Positions 49,701 through 61,386 of a DNA stretch of 64,000 nt are shown one piece after another. How positions within the stretch are numbered: position 1 is the stretch's first letter; each line of letters opens with the position of its first letter. This DNA is from Cyrtodaria siliqua (Eukaryota > Mollusca > Bivalvia > Adapedonta > Hiatellidae), in NCBI GenBank assembly GCA_037043455.1, contig JAWPHD010001228.1, positions 62,001 to 126,000 on the forward strand, given 5' to 3'. The notes beneath the pieces are model-generated. The model did no database searches, was not told the DNA's origin, and saw only the letters and a program-made list of their open reading frames with translations. A program made the position numbers and the translations under genes.

Positions 49701-52364
49701 TGTACCGTCTATACCGTCTATACCGTATATACCGTCTATACCGTCTATACCGCATATACCGCATATACCGTATATACCGTCTATACCGTATATACCGTCT
49801 ATACCGCATATACCGCATATACCGTATATACCATCTATACCGTCTATACCGTCTATACCGTATATACCGTCTATACCGCATATACCGCATATACCGTCTA
49901 TACCGTCTATACCGTATATACCGTCTATACCGCATATACAGCATATACCGCCTATACCGCATATACCGCATATACCGTCTATACCGTCTATACCGTATAT
50001 ACCGTCTATACCGTCTATACCGTATCTACCGTATATACCGCATATACCGCATATACCGTATCTATCGTCTACACCGTATATACCGTATATACCGCATATA
50101 CATGCTTAAACAATAAAAGGGTTATATAGCATTAAAGCAAGGGAATAATATACGAGTGCCTCGTTATGGTACTTTTATCCGCCATTTATATTTATTGCTA
50201 AAATAACAATTTCATTTAATGCACAGAATTTCTTGTTTTATAATGTTCGCCATATTATCAAAGAATCATTTTTGTCCATACTTCCTTTATAACACAGACC
50301 ACAGCGGTCCAGTGGATTTCACGTTCAACTCTGAATCCGGAGATAGGGATTCGGACCATAACCAGTCTTATGAAAAACACTCCACATAGCCTCGTGTGTC
50401 GTCAACCAAGCGGTTCCATGTAGAGGATTTTTTTCTCCGGGCACGTTGATTGTTTAAATAGTAAGAGTAAGGCAGAACTCCCTATGTCCTATTTCCTAAT
50501 ACTTCCCCTCTCTTGGCGGGCGTCTAAAAATAATCTGTGTTGATGAGCTAAACAACATCAATCTGCGTTAATGTATAATTAAACTTGCTTAGAGGGGTAT
50601 GAATACACTGCTAAATACTTCACATTTATTTTCTACTCTATTTACAGGCCGGCATACCTACCGCGATGCTGAAGCTGTGTCTGGAGCCCGAGGCTGCGTC
50701 CGTTTTTTGTCAGAACATACCCTCCAACATGTTGGGGGACAAAATGCCCTTCTACAAATCTGGCGCCAAATATGTCCTCGCAGATATAGGAGGTTGGTTC
50801 TGCCTATTTCAGTTTGAGTGTCTGTAAAGCTTTTAAAGTCCTTAACGACGTAAAGTAACACTCCTAGAAAATTATGCCATACTAGATACATCCAATTATA
50901 CTAGAATTGAGGTGATACTATTATACTATCAGTAGTTTATTGTGAATTAGGCAGATACCCTTTATTCATAACACGTCATGTAAGAATAATTAAATATTGG
51001 TATAACATACTGAAAACGGAAAACATAATATTCAAAAACATTAACGTATCATCGTTAAATGATTGTAAAAAGGGTTACAAACATAGAAAAGATGAATACG
51101 GTTTTATAAGTATCTGAAACGATCCAACTTTGGTTGATTTTAAATAATTTGACATATTTGAACAAAGAGTTGGGCTATAATTGAAATTTCTTCTATCTAT
51201 ATATTTTTTACACGTTAACGAATTCCACTTTTATAATACCTACATTACCAGTTGTGATCATCCTCAGATAAAATTGAATTCTTTTTCACAGGAGGTCTGA
51301 CTGATATTATTATGCACGAGAAGCGTAAAGACGGTTTACGGGAGATTGCCCGTGGAAATGGGGCGAAGCTGGGTGGCGGCGCTGTAGACAATATTTTCGT
51401 CCAATTCCTGTACAAGCTATTTGGTAATGAAATTATCGACGGGCTAGTCCAACGATACAAGAAGGAGTTTTTGTTGTTGATGAGAGATTTTGAACGACAG
51501 AAGCGCGATGTTACTCCAAGAGCAACGAGTTATATCGACCTGAAAATCCCTGCGTGCATGGAGATCCTCTGTCAAAAGCAGCAATACAACGACAACCTCG
51601 CAAATGTTGTATTCAGGTCTGTTTACAAAGGCAGAGTGAAAATATTGAATCACAGAATGCGGATCGACGCTGTGGTTAGTAACGAATTTTTCAGGGCAAT
51701 CACCAAAGAAATGGCAAAACTCATAGCGCACTCTCTGACCTCAAAGGTAGCCTCTGATATTACGGTACTAGTTCTTACCGGCGCCTTTGCCGAATCAGCG
51801 GTAGTCCAGGAAATTATGAACCAGGAACTTGTCGGAAAGACTCAAATCAAACAAATTATTGTTCCACCGGAAGCAGATATTGCTGTATTGAAAGGAGCTG
51901 TAATATTTGGTCATAACATGGCCAATATTGCGTGCAGAGTTAACCGGCAAACAATTGGACTGAGAATCGCTCGTTTGTATAATCCAGAAATGCACGCACC
52001 AGAAAGGCGGACGGTACTTCAAGGGATTGAATACATTCTAGATATATTCTCGCCGTTTCTCACGATTGGAACGAGAGTTCCGGTTGGTTTCGTATCGCAT
52101 CAGGCACTGACGTCGACAGAGCCGAATCAAAAAATGATCGAAATTGATGTATATCATTCTTCCAGTCTCAGTCACAATTTCATCAACGACGAAGGTTGTG
52201 AAAAACTAGGAAAAGTTATATACAATATACCGATTGCCTCCGAAGAGGGAAGAACAATATTTGTAGATTTTGTGCTCGGTGAGACGGAATTGGTTCTGTA
52301 TGCCACCGACAAGAAAACCATGCTGAAGACGAAGTTTCACTTTCCTATCTTACCAGATAAATAA
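46773..52364 (+). CDS. HSPA12A: HSPA12-like Hsp70-family ATPase, 5 exons recognised, 5' incomplete
   Basis: Divergent Hsp70 relative with an actin-like ATPase fold and no classic substrate domain; roles in lipid and stress biology are described for vertebrate HSPA12 (family knowledge). Exons: 46773-47025, 47893-48092, 49409-49627, 50648-50792, 51292-52364, all GT-AG and phase-matched, 629 residues against about 680 in vertebrates. Phosphate-1 loop AAIEIGTSYSGYAY (58-71) has Glu61 where Asp is usual. NPAWLNADKTLATIRMPTCL begins exon 2. Exon 3 holds RWVLTVPAIW and AKQFMRRAAEA. Exons 4-5 give LEPEAASVFC and phosphate-2 VLADIGGGLTDI. The adenosine motif reads LVLTGAFAES, with GA for the usual GG, and AVLKGAVIFGHN follows. 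No Met lies in frame in the first exon; an acceptor (tttattcag, ending 46772) implies an upstream coding exon not found. Identity is firm, ATPase activity doubtful. Confidence 0.92.
47505..47830. repeat. Foldback of CGCTAAAGGTAACAA repeats, HSPA12 intron 1
   Basis: The left arm has four to five direct copies of CGCTAAAGGTAACAA (47518-47640). The right arm (47755-47822) has three copies of its complement TTGTTACCTTTAGCG. Flanks GTGTAACAACGC and GCGTTGTTACAGCCCG also pair. The loop is about 110 bp. No ORF. Confidence 0.8.
48300..49195. repeat. Alternating ~160-bp repeat, HSPA12 intron 2
   Basis: GCCGAAATGAAAGTCACAGT-type phrases followed by TATTGGACAT recur near 48501, 48660, 48828, 48984 and 49153. 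Neighbours differ while every second copy is close, so the true unit is an A-B dimer of about 325 bp. It resembles short repeats common in mollusc introns. Confidence 0.75.
49331..49405. repeat. 28-bp tandem repeat abutting HSPA12 exon 3 acceptor
   Basis: Three partial copies of TGTATGGTTGTACACTGATG with TTGATGGT, period 28. The last copy runs into the acceptor TCCTTAAG ending at 49408. Confidence 0.75.
49664..50103. repeat. 9-bp minisatellite (TACCGTCTA)n, HSPA12 intron 3
   Basis: About 48 copies of TACCGTCTA, TACCGTATA and TACCGCATA in mixed order, starting 36 bp after the exon 3 donor. The period is a multiple of three, so long spurious ORFs (YTVYTVYTA, IPSIPYIPY and similar) run on both strands; none is a gene. 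Confidence 0.95.
50298..50370 (+). repeat. tRNA-derived SINE head, HSPA12 intron 3
   Basis: A-box-like GCGGTCCAGTGGA and B-box-like GGATTCGGACC spaced about 35 nt apart with CTGAATCCGGAGATAGGG between, the pattern of tRNA-derived SINEs. The stems do not complete a tRNA. Confidence 0.5.
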
Positions 52365-52371
52365 CACTTCA

Positions 52372-52377
52372 AATAAA
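52372..52377 (+). promoter_or_regulatory. Polyadenylation signal of HSPA12-like gene
   Basis: AATAAA begins 8 nt after the TAA stop. If used, the 3' UTR would be only about 25-40 nt. No other close hexamer was seen. Confidence 0.6.
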
Positions 52378-52379
52378 AA

Positions 52380-52664
52380 GCGTATTCCATACATTACATC
52401 TCACCTGTAATTATACTACCATAATAGATGTCTGTAGGAACCCCATTTATTACAACGTCGCTATCTATTGTAGCCGTCCGTAACAGTTACAAGCCGTCCG
52501 TAAAAGTTACACTAAATGCTATCTGTTACAATCTTACCGTAAATGTTACAAAATGTAGTTGTGATAAAAGTTACAACGTCTACGCTATCTGTTCCAATAT
52601 TTTTATTTGTTAAAGTTACAACACCTTGTCGTCAATGTTACACTGGCATTGGCAAAGTTACAAC
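52380..52664. repeat. Spaced GTTACA-type repeats
   Basis: Short irregular repeats (CCGTCCGTAA, AGTTACAAC, ACACCTTGTCGTCAATGTT) without a strict period. No gene. Confidence 0.5.
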
Positions 52665-53690
52665 ACCTTGTCATACATGTTTATCCTAAAGAACTTCAGC
52701 TTAACAAAGCTAATACATCTGATAATAACGCTTCTTTTCTTAGATCTCTCGATTGAAAATGGTGAAATAATTAGAAAATCTATGACAAGAGAGATGATAT
52801 TAATTTTGACATTGTTAATTATCCCCACTTGGATGGGGATGTTCCCCGAGCAACTTCTTATGGGGTGTATGTGTCTCAACTTATTCGTTTTTCAAGAGCT
52901 TGCACTCGAGTTGAGGACTTTAATATTCGTAATCTTTGTATAACTAAAAAGCTACTCAATCAGGGTTACCGTTACCATAAACTTCGTAAAACCTTTGCAA
53001 AATTTTAATAGCGTAACCCTGATCTTCTTTCCAAATATAAAAGTAATTTAAGGACTCTTCTGCGACAAGGACTATCACAACCTGACTTCTATGGTGATGT
53101 GATTTATAAACTTCGTAAGATTCTTGGTCATGATCACTTTCATACTATCTTTGTTAAACTTGTTAAAAAGTTCATCAAAAGAGGTTATGACCCTATCATT
53201 TTGCAACGTACTGAATGCTTGATGGTGGACCCTTTTACAGGTCGCCACTATGCTTTCCTCTTTGATTGTATGATGACCGGACAGGCTGTGGGCCCTATGA
53301 TGACGCCTACCTAAAGCCCAATGGGACGGTGGCGTTTGATGTTTTTCTATGGTCTTTCTTGTCGTGCCCTTAATGGTTTATTCTCTTGCTGCTCTGGCTT
53401 CTGCCAAGTCATTGAGTACCTTCGTTGAGTCTTTCTAGGCTATTGTCTTTTTTGTATTATATTTACACGAGCATATTTGTGTTTTACTTATATAGCCTAT
53501 TGATGCTGCCTTGTTGGTTAGAGATTAGATCATGGCGGGGATTTCTTTATTTACACTGTCCTGTTTTAGTGCGATGACAGTAGGGTAAGTTTGAGGTTTG
53601 GTGCACCCTAGAACCGGTTTAAACCCCCAGTGGCCTTTGTTGCCACTGACCGTTCCAAGGCGGTAGCCCTATTGTCAACCCTTTTGTGTT
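52665..53690 (+). mobile_element. 3' part of Penelope-like reverse transcriptase element, decayed
   Basis: Reading across frameshifts gives VYPKELQLNKANTSDNNASF, then DFNFDIV-like sequence, NYPHLDGDVPRATSYGVYVS, QLIRFSRACTRVEDFN, LLNQGYRYHKLRKTFAKF with two stops, and LRQGLSQPDFYGDVIYKLRK. This is the post-palm region of an RT family abundant in bivalve genomes and usually grouped with Penelope-like elements (the grouping is from memory and uncertain). The 3' tail 53330-53690 ends in a conserved ACTGACCGTTCCAAGGCGGT block. The palm motifs are absent here: the copy is 5'-truncated, as target-primed retroelements often are. Confidence 0.75.
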
Positions 53691-53864
53691 TGTGATGTCG
53701 TTTGCATTTTGTATTACTTTTGCCTTCTCGTTAGTCTGTTTGCATGTTTGTATTTGTGTTTTGAGGTTGACTGTCGTCCATGTATGCTGCTTTCTCTATC
53801 CAATATTTTTATCTTTCTTTACACTGGCACTGGAATCATTTCCAAAGCAACAAAATCCCATAAC

Positions 53865-54230
53865 TCCACTTTTACTTTACCCAGAGTTATAATTCATGCT
53901 CTCTGCACATCCACTCTCTGCCCTTAATCAATGTTTCAGGTTTCATTTGATTCTGTCGAATATTTTTTTAGTTATTTATGGTTCAAACAAAATATTCCTA
54001 AAATAGTATATACTATATAGTAAATAAAGCCACAAAGTCCCATAAATCCACTTTTAGTTTACCTAGAGTTATGGTTTCTGCACTGTGTAAATCCACTCAC
54101 TGCCCTGTATCAGTGTTTGAAGTTTAAATTGGATCCCATAAATAGTTTTCGAGTTATTTTCCAGACAAAAGATTCATTATATACTATATTTTGATTAAGT
54201 AATTATTAAATCAAGGGCCATAATTCTGGT
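53865..54230. repeat. Two-copy ~165-bp repeat
   Basis: CCCATAACTCCACTTTTACT with CAGAGTTATAATTCATGCTC recurs about 165 bp later as CCCATAAATCCACTTTTAGT with TAGAGTTATGGTTTCTGCAC, roughly 80% alike. Decayed interspersed repeat; no ORF. Confidence 0.65.
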
Positions 54231-54379
54231 GTTACTAAGGCGATTCCAACCATACTTGGGCAAAAGCGAGTCCACATAGGGACAAAAATTTGTACAAAAT
54301 ATTACGTGTATGTGACTTATGGTTACCAAGATATGGCTCCGGACGGACGCTCGAACGGACGGGGGATAATACTCTCGTA

Positions 54380-54835
54380 ATAGAATACCTAGAAATTAAA
54401 GATATTGTCAGTGCTGTCACAGTATTGATTTGGAAGATGAATACCATTTTATTTTGATTTGTCCTTGTTACACAAGAATCCGGACAATTTATATTAAAAA
54501 TATTATTATAATAGACCTAGTATGTTTAAATTCTTAGAATTAATGGAGACACAGGATAAAAATATTGTTATTAAGTTAGCAAAATATATTAGTACAGCTT
54601 TAGCTGTAAGGAATACAATCTTGATTAATTAAACAATGTTTAGCTCTTTTGTAGTTTCATTCTCATTTATCAGTTACTCAACATTAATATTGCTCATAGC
54701 AAATGTACTTTTGTCTAAAAACACTTGACTTATTATGCATGACAATTTATGTATGTATATATAACGATGTACGTATGTACAAGTTAAATAAAATATATGT
54801 TCTGTTCTGTTCTGTTCTGTTCTGATAATAACATA
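54380..54835 (+). mobile_element. 3' end of a non-LTR retrotransposon (LINE) with (TGTTC)n tail
   Basis: Frame-shifted remnants read LEDEYHFILICPCYTRIR and, after one shift, MFKFLELMETQDKNIV and KLAKYISTALAVRNTI followed by a stop: the zinc-finger-like C-terminus of LINE ORF2. The 3' UTR ends with AATAAA (54787-54792) and five TGTTC units (54799-54824), a short simple-repeat tail typical of several LINE clades. The clade cannot be fixed. Confidence 0.7.
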
Positions 54836-56079
54836 CAAACGTTTTCGTCAATCAATGTTCCTCAAGCAGTCAAAAAGGCTATTGGGTTCATTGTTTTTCC
54901 TGTCTGTATTTGCGTGTTTTGTTATGCAATTTAATAACTACGCTGTTTGTTTTAAATAGAGTATATAGAACCTATGACCCGCCGTCAATATCCGGAGGGT
55001 AGTTTCGCAATTGCCACTGGAACACGTTTCCACACAGGGATTTTTCGTGTGCTGCGTTGCTACCTGAAGGAATATTTGGTTCATATATACGTATCGGAAT
55101 TTTTTTACGTTAGCAGTAAAAACTATTTATCCGCATGTTTTTCAGGAATGCTTATCTATTAATTTGTGAACCACAGTAGGTACTATGCAGTGTACGTGCA
55201 TCTGTATGTTTTTCTAAAAAAAAGTATTGCTGTCGCGGAAAATTAGAAGGATTCCTAAAATATCTTACTTGTCCCATTGTTAGCCCACTTTTTCTTATAC
55301 ATTGTATGATTGTTTTGATAACGACTGCATTAGACGACGTATTCATAAAGACTGCAAAACACGACATATTCCTTCAATTTATTTTTTGCTTTTCTTTGAG
55401 TAAAGAAATAATTTATTTTCGGACGAAATGAGGGAGAAAATAAAATACTACAAACAATACCAGGAATTCAAAATCATGAATCGCTCATGATGGTTTAGAA
55501 GTCTAGGACATATATGTATGCCATAGATTTCATATATATACATATACTTACATATTAAAAGTAATTATTAAAAGCGTACGCCTAATCCGCCTCTTCCTTG
55601 AAACCGCCTATGGGAAATTTTAGGAGGAGGGGCGTCAGATCCACCAGTGTTCACCATTCGATTTAACGACTAAAATATTCTGAAAATGCACCAGATTTCA
55701 CTAAATGCCATATAGGAGACAAAACATCTCGGGATCCCGCCCGACCCCTGATTAGAATTCTGGGAAACTTACTTTATCACCCTGATTAGAATTCTGGAAA
55801 ACTTACTTTATCACGCAAATAAACATGTCTGCTATTAAACATCAACAAGGAAATAGCGGGTTTAATACCTTCTAAGAAACATTTCTTCAGTTGTATACTA
55901 CACCGGGTCAAAGGTCCAAACAATAGAAACCCATGTGAAGGAGGCCATTGTGTCCGCGGATATAATGGCATATACGTAGTGTGCCATTGTGTCCGCAACG
56001 CCACTGTGTCCGCAGTGCTGGTCGTCTCAAGTTATAACAGACACCTCTGCAGGGTACGTCTGTTTCTAACGCAACTGAC
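54836..56079. other. Intergenic, decayed repeats
   Basis: No gene recognised. A 33-bp phrase (GATTAGAATTCTGG with AACTTACTTTATCAC) is tandemly doubled at 55748-55813. The block 55782-55870 recurs at 59243-59331. Confidence 0.45.
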
Positions 56080-56165
56080 ACAAATCCTGCAATCAGATTA
56101 GTTGATGTTCAAAAATGTGCGACTATTAAATCGTGTATAACCCGTCGCAAATCCAGTCAGGTGAC
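56080..56165. repeat. Direct repeat left of purine-rich array
   Basis: TCCTGCAATCAGATTAGTTG, GTTCAAAAATGTGCGACTAT and CCGTCGCAAATCCAGTCAGG recur with few changes at 57412-57500, on the far side of the microsatellite. Confidence 0.85.
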
Positions 56166-56267
56166 ATTCGAACCCAGTTCGGGGTTCAACACGCAATGTA
56201 TGAGACATTATAATAATAACCATTTTTATTCAACTCTCTACTAATTTCAGTCATCACATTGACAAAC

Positions 56268-56917
56268 AAGAGAGAGAGAGACAGACAGACAGAGACAGAC
56301 AGACAGACAGATAGCGATAGAGAGAGAGACAGAGAGACAGAGAGACAGACAGAGAAAGACAGAGACAGCAAGACAGACACACACAGAAAGAGACAGAGAA
56401 GAAAAAGCCAAAAACAGACAAAGACAGAGAGACAGACAGACAGAGAAAGAGAGAGACAGTTAGAGAGACAAAGACAGAGAGACAGACACAGAGAGGCAGA
56501 CAGATACAAATAGAGACACGTGTCACAGAGACATTGACAGAGACACAGAGAGACAGAGACAGAGACACTATAGACAAAGACACAGATACACATAAAGAGA
56601 GAGAGATATAGAGACAAAGAGACACAGACACAGACAAACACAGACAGACACAGACACAGAGAGAGACAGACACAGAGAGACATAGAGTGACAGAGACATA
56701 GAGACATAGAGAGACAGAGAGAGACAGAGAGACATAGAGAGACATATTCACAGAGACACATAGACAGACATACACAGGGAGACAGAGACAGAGAGACAGT
56801 GAGCGACAGAGAAAGAAAGATACAGTGAGACACAGAGACAGAGAGATACAGAGACAGCGAGACATAGAGAGATAAAGAGAGACACAGACAGACAGACATA
56901 CAGACAGACAGAGCTAG

Positions 56918-56960
<43 letters not shown>

Positions 56961-57202
56961 CAGCCAGAGTGACAGAGAGACAGAGATACAGAGAGACCAA
57001 GACACAGACAGAGACAGAGAGAGACAGAGACAGAGAGACAGAGACAGAGACACATACACAGAGAGACACATACACATACACAGAGAGACAGAGACAGAGA
57101 CAGAGAGACACAGAGAGAGACAGAGACACATATATACAGAGACACAGTGACAGAGAGAGACAGAGAGAGACACAGACGCAGAGAGACATAGACAGAGAGA
57201 CT
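56268..57202. repeat. (AGAGAC)n-type purine-rich microsatellite, 0.94 kb
   Basis: Plus strand of A, G and scattered C, mostly GACAGA/GAGACA permutations with pure (GA)n at 56931-56955. On the minus strand it leaves a 379-codon ORF of Ser/Leu/Cys/Val (SLSLCVCVSL style) which is an artefact of the repeat. Confidence 0.95.
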
Positions 57203-57411
57203 ATAGCCTACTACCATATACAATATTTTGATGAATCGTAAAAAGCCATGACTATACGGGAAATTCGCGTCATAGGAGACAAAGAAAGAATAAATATAAA
57301 AAAAAGATATAAAGAAAGCACGCACAAATATATTTCTTTGAACAAAAGGCTAAACGGATATAACGCTTCGGATAGAATTCGTCATGCACGCAAGTAGTAT
57401 AAAAAGTGGTG

Positions 57412-57500
57412 TTCCTGCACTCGGATTGGTTGACGTTCAAAAATGTGCGACTATTACATCGTGCATAACCCGTTGCAAATCCAGTCAGGTGACGTTAAAC
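57412..57500. repeat. Direct repeat right of purine-rich array
   Basis: Second copy of the 85-bp block at 56080-56165, about 90% alike. The pair brackets the microsatellite. Confidence 0.85.
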
Positions 57501-57579
57501 CGTCAAAAACGTGACGTCATCTAGTTTTATTTGAACGCGTTTGTGAGGAAAAGAAAAGGTCAAAAACACTGAAATGCGT

Positions 57580-57650
57580 TCGAAACGGGTTAATCAGTAT
57601 CGACACGGGTTAACCAGAATTGACACGGGTTAACCAGTATCGAAAAGTTG
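57580..57650. repeat. 23-bp minisatellite, three copies
   Basis: CGGGTTAACCAGTATCGACA-type unit repeated three times, period about 23. Confidence 0.75.
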
Positions 57651-57659
57651 GCTTTTCTG

Positions 57660-59600
57660 ACAGTAGATTATATCAGTCGTTTAATGGTCTCACATTTTGT
57701 TTAATGGCGACATATTAGCGTTAACTGCAAAATTCAAAATTGCAATACAGTTAACCCAAAAGTCAACGTCTGAGTCCTGAAGGTAAATGAATTGCGTATG
57801 GATTGCGATAGTGTGTTCGCGCATTATTTGAATACATGGTATCTCTCCATCTCTCTCCGTATACTGACAAAGAGTCAAAAAAATCTGCTAGACCACGGTC
57901 TGTAAATGTAATGCAATGTAAAGTGTATTAATTTTTTGCCAATCTTAAATGATGTGTTGCGTTTAAAGGAATTGAAGCGCTCTGATGTCTTTCCAAATAT
58001 AGATGAAACCATACTATAAATGTACTTTAATATTATGCAAAAGGTGCATATGCATTAAATGTGTTGCCTGTTCAATTCGTTTTTTGCAAATGTCTAGTCT
58101 AGACTGAAAAGGCCATTGCAAGTTTTCGATTCATATAAATCCTACGTATTATTTCAATGGGGGCTCCATATAAAACGTATGCAAGGTGCTTATGAACATA
58201 TCTGTTTTAATAGCATTTCAAGTTTGATGTTTCGTTAGATAATAAATAATTCAAGCTGAACATATGCACTATTATTTATGCAGATATTGTAAGCCTGTGG
58301 CGTCAACTGAAATTGATTTTAAATATTAAATGCTTTGCTCACCGATGTAAAACGCCTTATGGTGTCTCAGTGAATTACTAATGTGAAATGTAAGCCAGCC
58401 ATGCATGTACCCTGTTTAAATGTTCAAGGTCACTCAGATGTACACATTTCAAATAGGATCGGTAGTAATATAGTATTTGTCAAATCACGCAAAATTCGGG
58501 GCTTTGCGACAACAGCAGATACAAGTAAGTTAAGATGCACATATCGGAAGATTACATGTACTCGTGTAAGTAAAGTATGCGAAAAACATTTATCGAGTTC
58601 TATGGTGGCATGTGGCTGCCATGCACTTAATTTAAGTTGACATAAATTATCGTGACCTTATTGTCATTTTATTGCGATTTGTCGTGATAATTTCTCTTGT
58701 AAGACGACATAATTTCACGAATATAAAAATAAAAAGCATTCGAATAACGACTTAAGATATCTAAAAATAGAATTGTGGTTATGTGGATAGTTGTCATTTA
58801 CGTGGGGGATGCTATTCCCCGGTCGATATCCCGGTTACTTCCCGGTTAAAACCCGGTTAAAATGAATGGCAAATGTGATGAGTGTGTTGACGTTTCTGAC
58901 GGTTGAATGATATACATATACTTTATATATATATTCATTATTTCATAATCACTAAAAAATGTAGTTAAAAAAGTGTTGACTGAATATTGGTGTTTTTTCT
59001 CAATAATTTGACTGGTTTCGGCAATTCCCGTTTCAGAATGTATTGTTTTGTTTCATAAAGTATGGTTCTATTAACATATTACAGTAATGAAGAGGGAAAT
59101 AAATTATCAAATGTACGTTTAATTGCTTCATTTCCAACACCCGTATTTCGTGAAAGAATGATATTATAATATTAGCGTAAATAAGTCACCATGCCCCTTC
59201 CATGGTAAAGTGAGAATTTTGACAACCTGTTAAAAACTCAAACCTGATTAGAATTACGGAAAACTTACTTTATCATGAAAATAAACATGTCTGCAATTAA
59301 ACATCAACAAGAAAATAGGCGTTTAATAGAAGGGTAACAAATGACGTCAGGCTCACGCGCCAAAACAGATACGTTTACATAGACAGTAGCTCTATTCGGG
59401 AGCTGGTAAGTTAGTTTTTATTTAGATTTACGAAACATTTGGTAAACTGCCAATGCCCACCGTATCACATGGATTAGAAGGCTTTTATTAATATATATAT
59501 AATAATCGAACAGGACAAACAGCATTCACGGACGACAGTCAACCACAAACACATACAGAAACAAAGAACAATTTTAAAGATGAATAAAAGGCTAAATAAG
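57660..59600. other. Intergenic, no gene seen
   Basis: Unique-looking AT-rich sequence apart from the 59243-59331 copy of the 55782-55870 block and a short CCCGGTTAAAA doubling near 58840. An 85-codon ORF at 58383-58640 matches nothing I recognise and is probably chance. Confidence 0.45.
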
Positions 59601-60759
59601 ACATCCCAAACACAAAAGGGTTGACAATAGAGCTACCGCCCTGGAACGGTCAATGGCAAAAAAGGCCGCTGGGGGTTTAAACCAGGTTCTAGGGTGAACC
59701 AAACCACACACTTACCCTACTAACAACCCAATAAAACGGGACAGTGTAAATAAAGAAATCCCCGCCATGAACTATTATCTAACCAACAAGGCAGCATATA
59801 AATATAAGTAAAACACAAAGATGCTCGTGTATATATAAATACAAAAAGACAATAGCCTAGAAAGCCACAAAGACTGCACTTAATGACTTGGCTGAAGCCA
59901 GAGCAACAAGAGAATAAACCATTGAGAGCACGACAAGACAAGACTGCAGACACACATCAAATGTCACCGTCCTTTTGGGCTTTAGGTAGACGTCATCATA
60001 GGGTCCACAGCCACGGTCATCGCACAATTAAAGAGGAAAGCGTAGTGGCGAACTGTAAATGGGTCCACCACTAAGCATGCAGTGCTTTGCAAAATGATAG
60101 GGTCATAACTTCATTTGATAAACCTTTTTAACAAGTTTAACAAAGATAGTATGAAAGTGATCATGACCAAGGATTTTACGAAGTTTGTAAAATCACGTCA
60201 CCATAGAAGTCAGGTTGTGACAGTCCTTGTCGCAGAAGAGTTCTTAAATTACTTTTATATTTGGAAAGAAGATCAGGGTTACGATAATAAACATATGCAA
60301 AGGTTTTACGAAGTTTACGATAACGATAACCCTGATGGAGTAGCTTTTTAGTTATACAAAGATTACGAATATTAAAGTCCTCAACTCGATACAAGCTCTA
60401 GAAAAACGAATAAGTGAGACACATAGACCCAATAAGAAGTTGCTCGGGGAACATCCCCATATAAATGGGGATAATTAACAATATCAAAATTAAAGTCATC
60501 TTTCTTGTCATATATTTTGCTAATTATTTCACCATTTTCTATGGAGAGATGTAAATCAAGAAAAGAAGCCTTAGTATCAGAAATATTAGCTTTGTTAAGT
60601 TGAAGTTCTTTAGGGTATATATTATACTATTCAAAATTTGCTAAGGATCGAATTTTTGCTGTCTAAATTTCTTGCTGAAATAAATAGCAATATTACATAT
60701 TTGTCTGTGATTTGTATAGGAAATACTGGGAATAGAAAAGCTATATCTACTCGTTTGCT

Positions 60760-60981
60760 CTACTGGGAAATTTTCCCAGTACGGAACATTGCTCGGCCTT
60801 TTCCGTCATTGACGGGAATGCCAAATGACGTTCCGATTGTTTTACGGACGTCTTCGTCAGATTCCGCCACTAGGAAATAACGATTACGGAAATTAACGAA
60901 GAGTTCCGGTTCCACTTGTTTTGTTTGTATGACGTAACGTCGTCTTGGATGACGTAACGTCGTCTTGGCGTTCTCGTGCAA
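60760..60981 (-). CDS. Unrecognised 73-codon ORF in nested DNA element
   Basis: Minus-strand ORF starting MHENAKTTLRHPRRRYVIQT, charged, with EPELFVNFRNRYFLVAESDE and a Gly-rich tail (KTIGTSFGIPVNDGKGRAMF). Composition is more protein-like than the surrounding chance ORFs, but no family is recognised and no splice donor or acceptor is obvious. It could be a captured exon or a relic of a larger element protein. Low confidence. Confidence 0.25.
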   Translation of the reverse strand: MHENAKTTLRHPRRRYVIQTKQVEPELFVNFRNRYFLVAESDEDVRKTIGTSFGIPVNDGKGRAMFRTGKISQ

Positions 60982-61230
60982 ACTGGTGTAAAAAGGCGTG
61001 AATAGTTATAAATATTATTCTAATACACCGTACTGTATAGCCTAGTTTAAAATATCTCGTTATATTGAACGATATATCACTGTTATGTTTGCAGCGTTAG
61101 GAGAATAAGCATTGCGCATTGCGCATTTCGCATTGTAACGTATGCAACGTTAGGAGAGTAAGCAAAGCAATGCGAAAGATTTCAGATGTGTGCGTTATTT
61201 TCACATTTTAGGAGTATTAGAATAGAAATA

Positions 61231-61386
61231 GAACATCGTTTACGGTGAATTATCTATAATATACCACGGTTTGTCGTTCAATTGTAAACAATAATTTCAC
61301 TCGCCCTTCGGGCTCGTGAAATTAATGTTTACAATTGAACTCCAAACCGTGATATATTAAACGATAATTCATAGTAAACGATGTTC
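61231..61386. repeat. 156-bp near-perfect palindrome inside the nested element
   Basis: GAACATCGTTTAC at 61231 is answered by GTAAACGATGTTC ending at 61386. GGTTTG..GTTCAATTGTAAACA pairs with TGTTTACAATTGAAC..CAAACC, and the centre is CGCCCTTCGGGCTCG, a GC hairpin. Arms of about 68 bp have a few mismatches. Foldback or MITE; third nesting level. Confidence 0.85.

Noticed and set aside
49558..50129. ORFs of 183, 160, 138 and 109 codons with IPYIPS, YTVYTV and RYRRYM repeats
   Set aside because: All derive from the 9-bp TACCGTCTA array in an intron; every frame lacking a stop in the unit stays open.
56186..57325. 379-codon minus-strand ORF rich in Ser, Leu, Cys and Val
   Set aside because: It is the read-through of the (AGAGAC)n microsatellite; overlapping frames on both strands are equally open, as expected for a 6-bp repeat.
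60115..60351. Plus-strand 78-codon ORF
   Set aside because: Antisense shadow of the minus-strand Penelope-like RT remnant.
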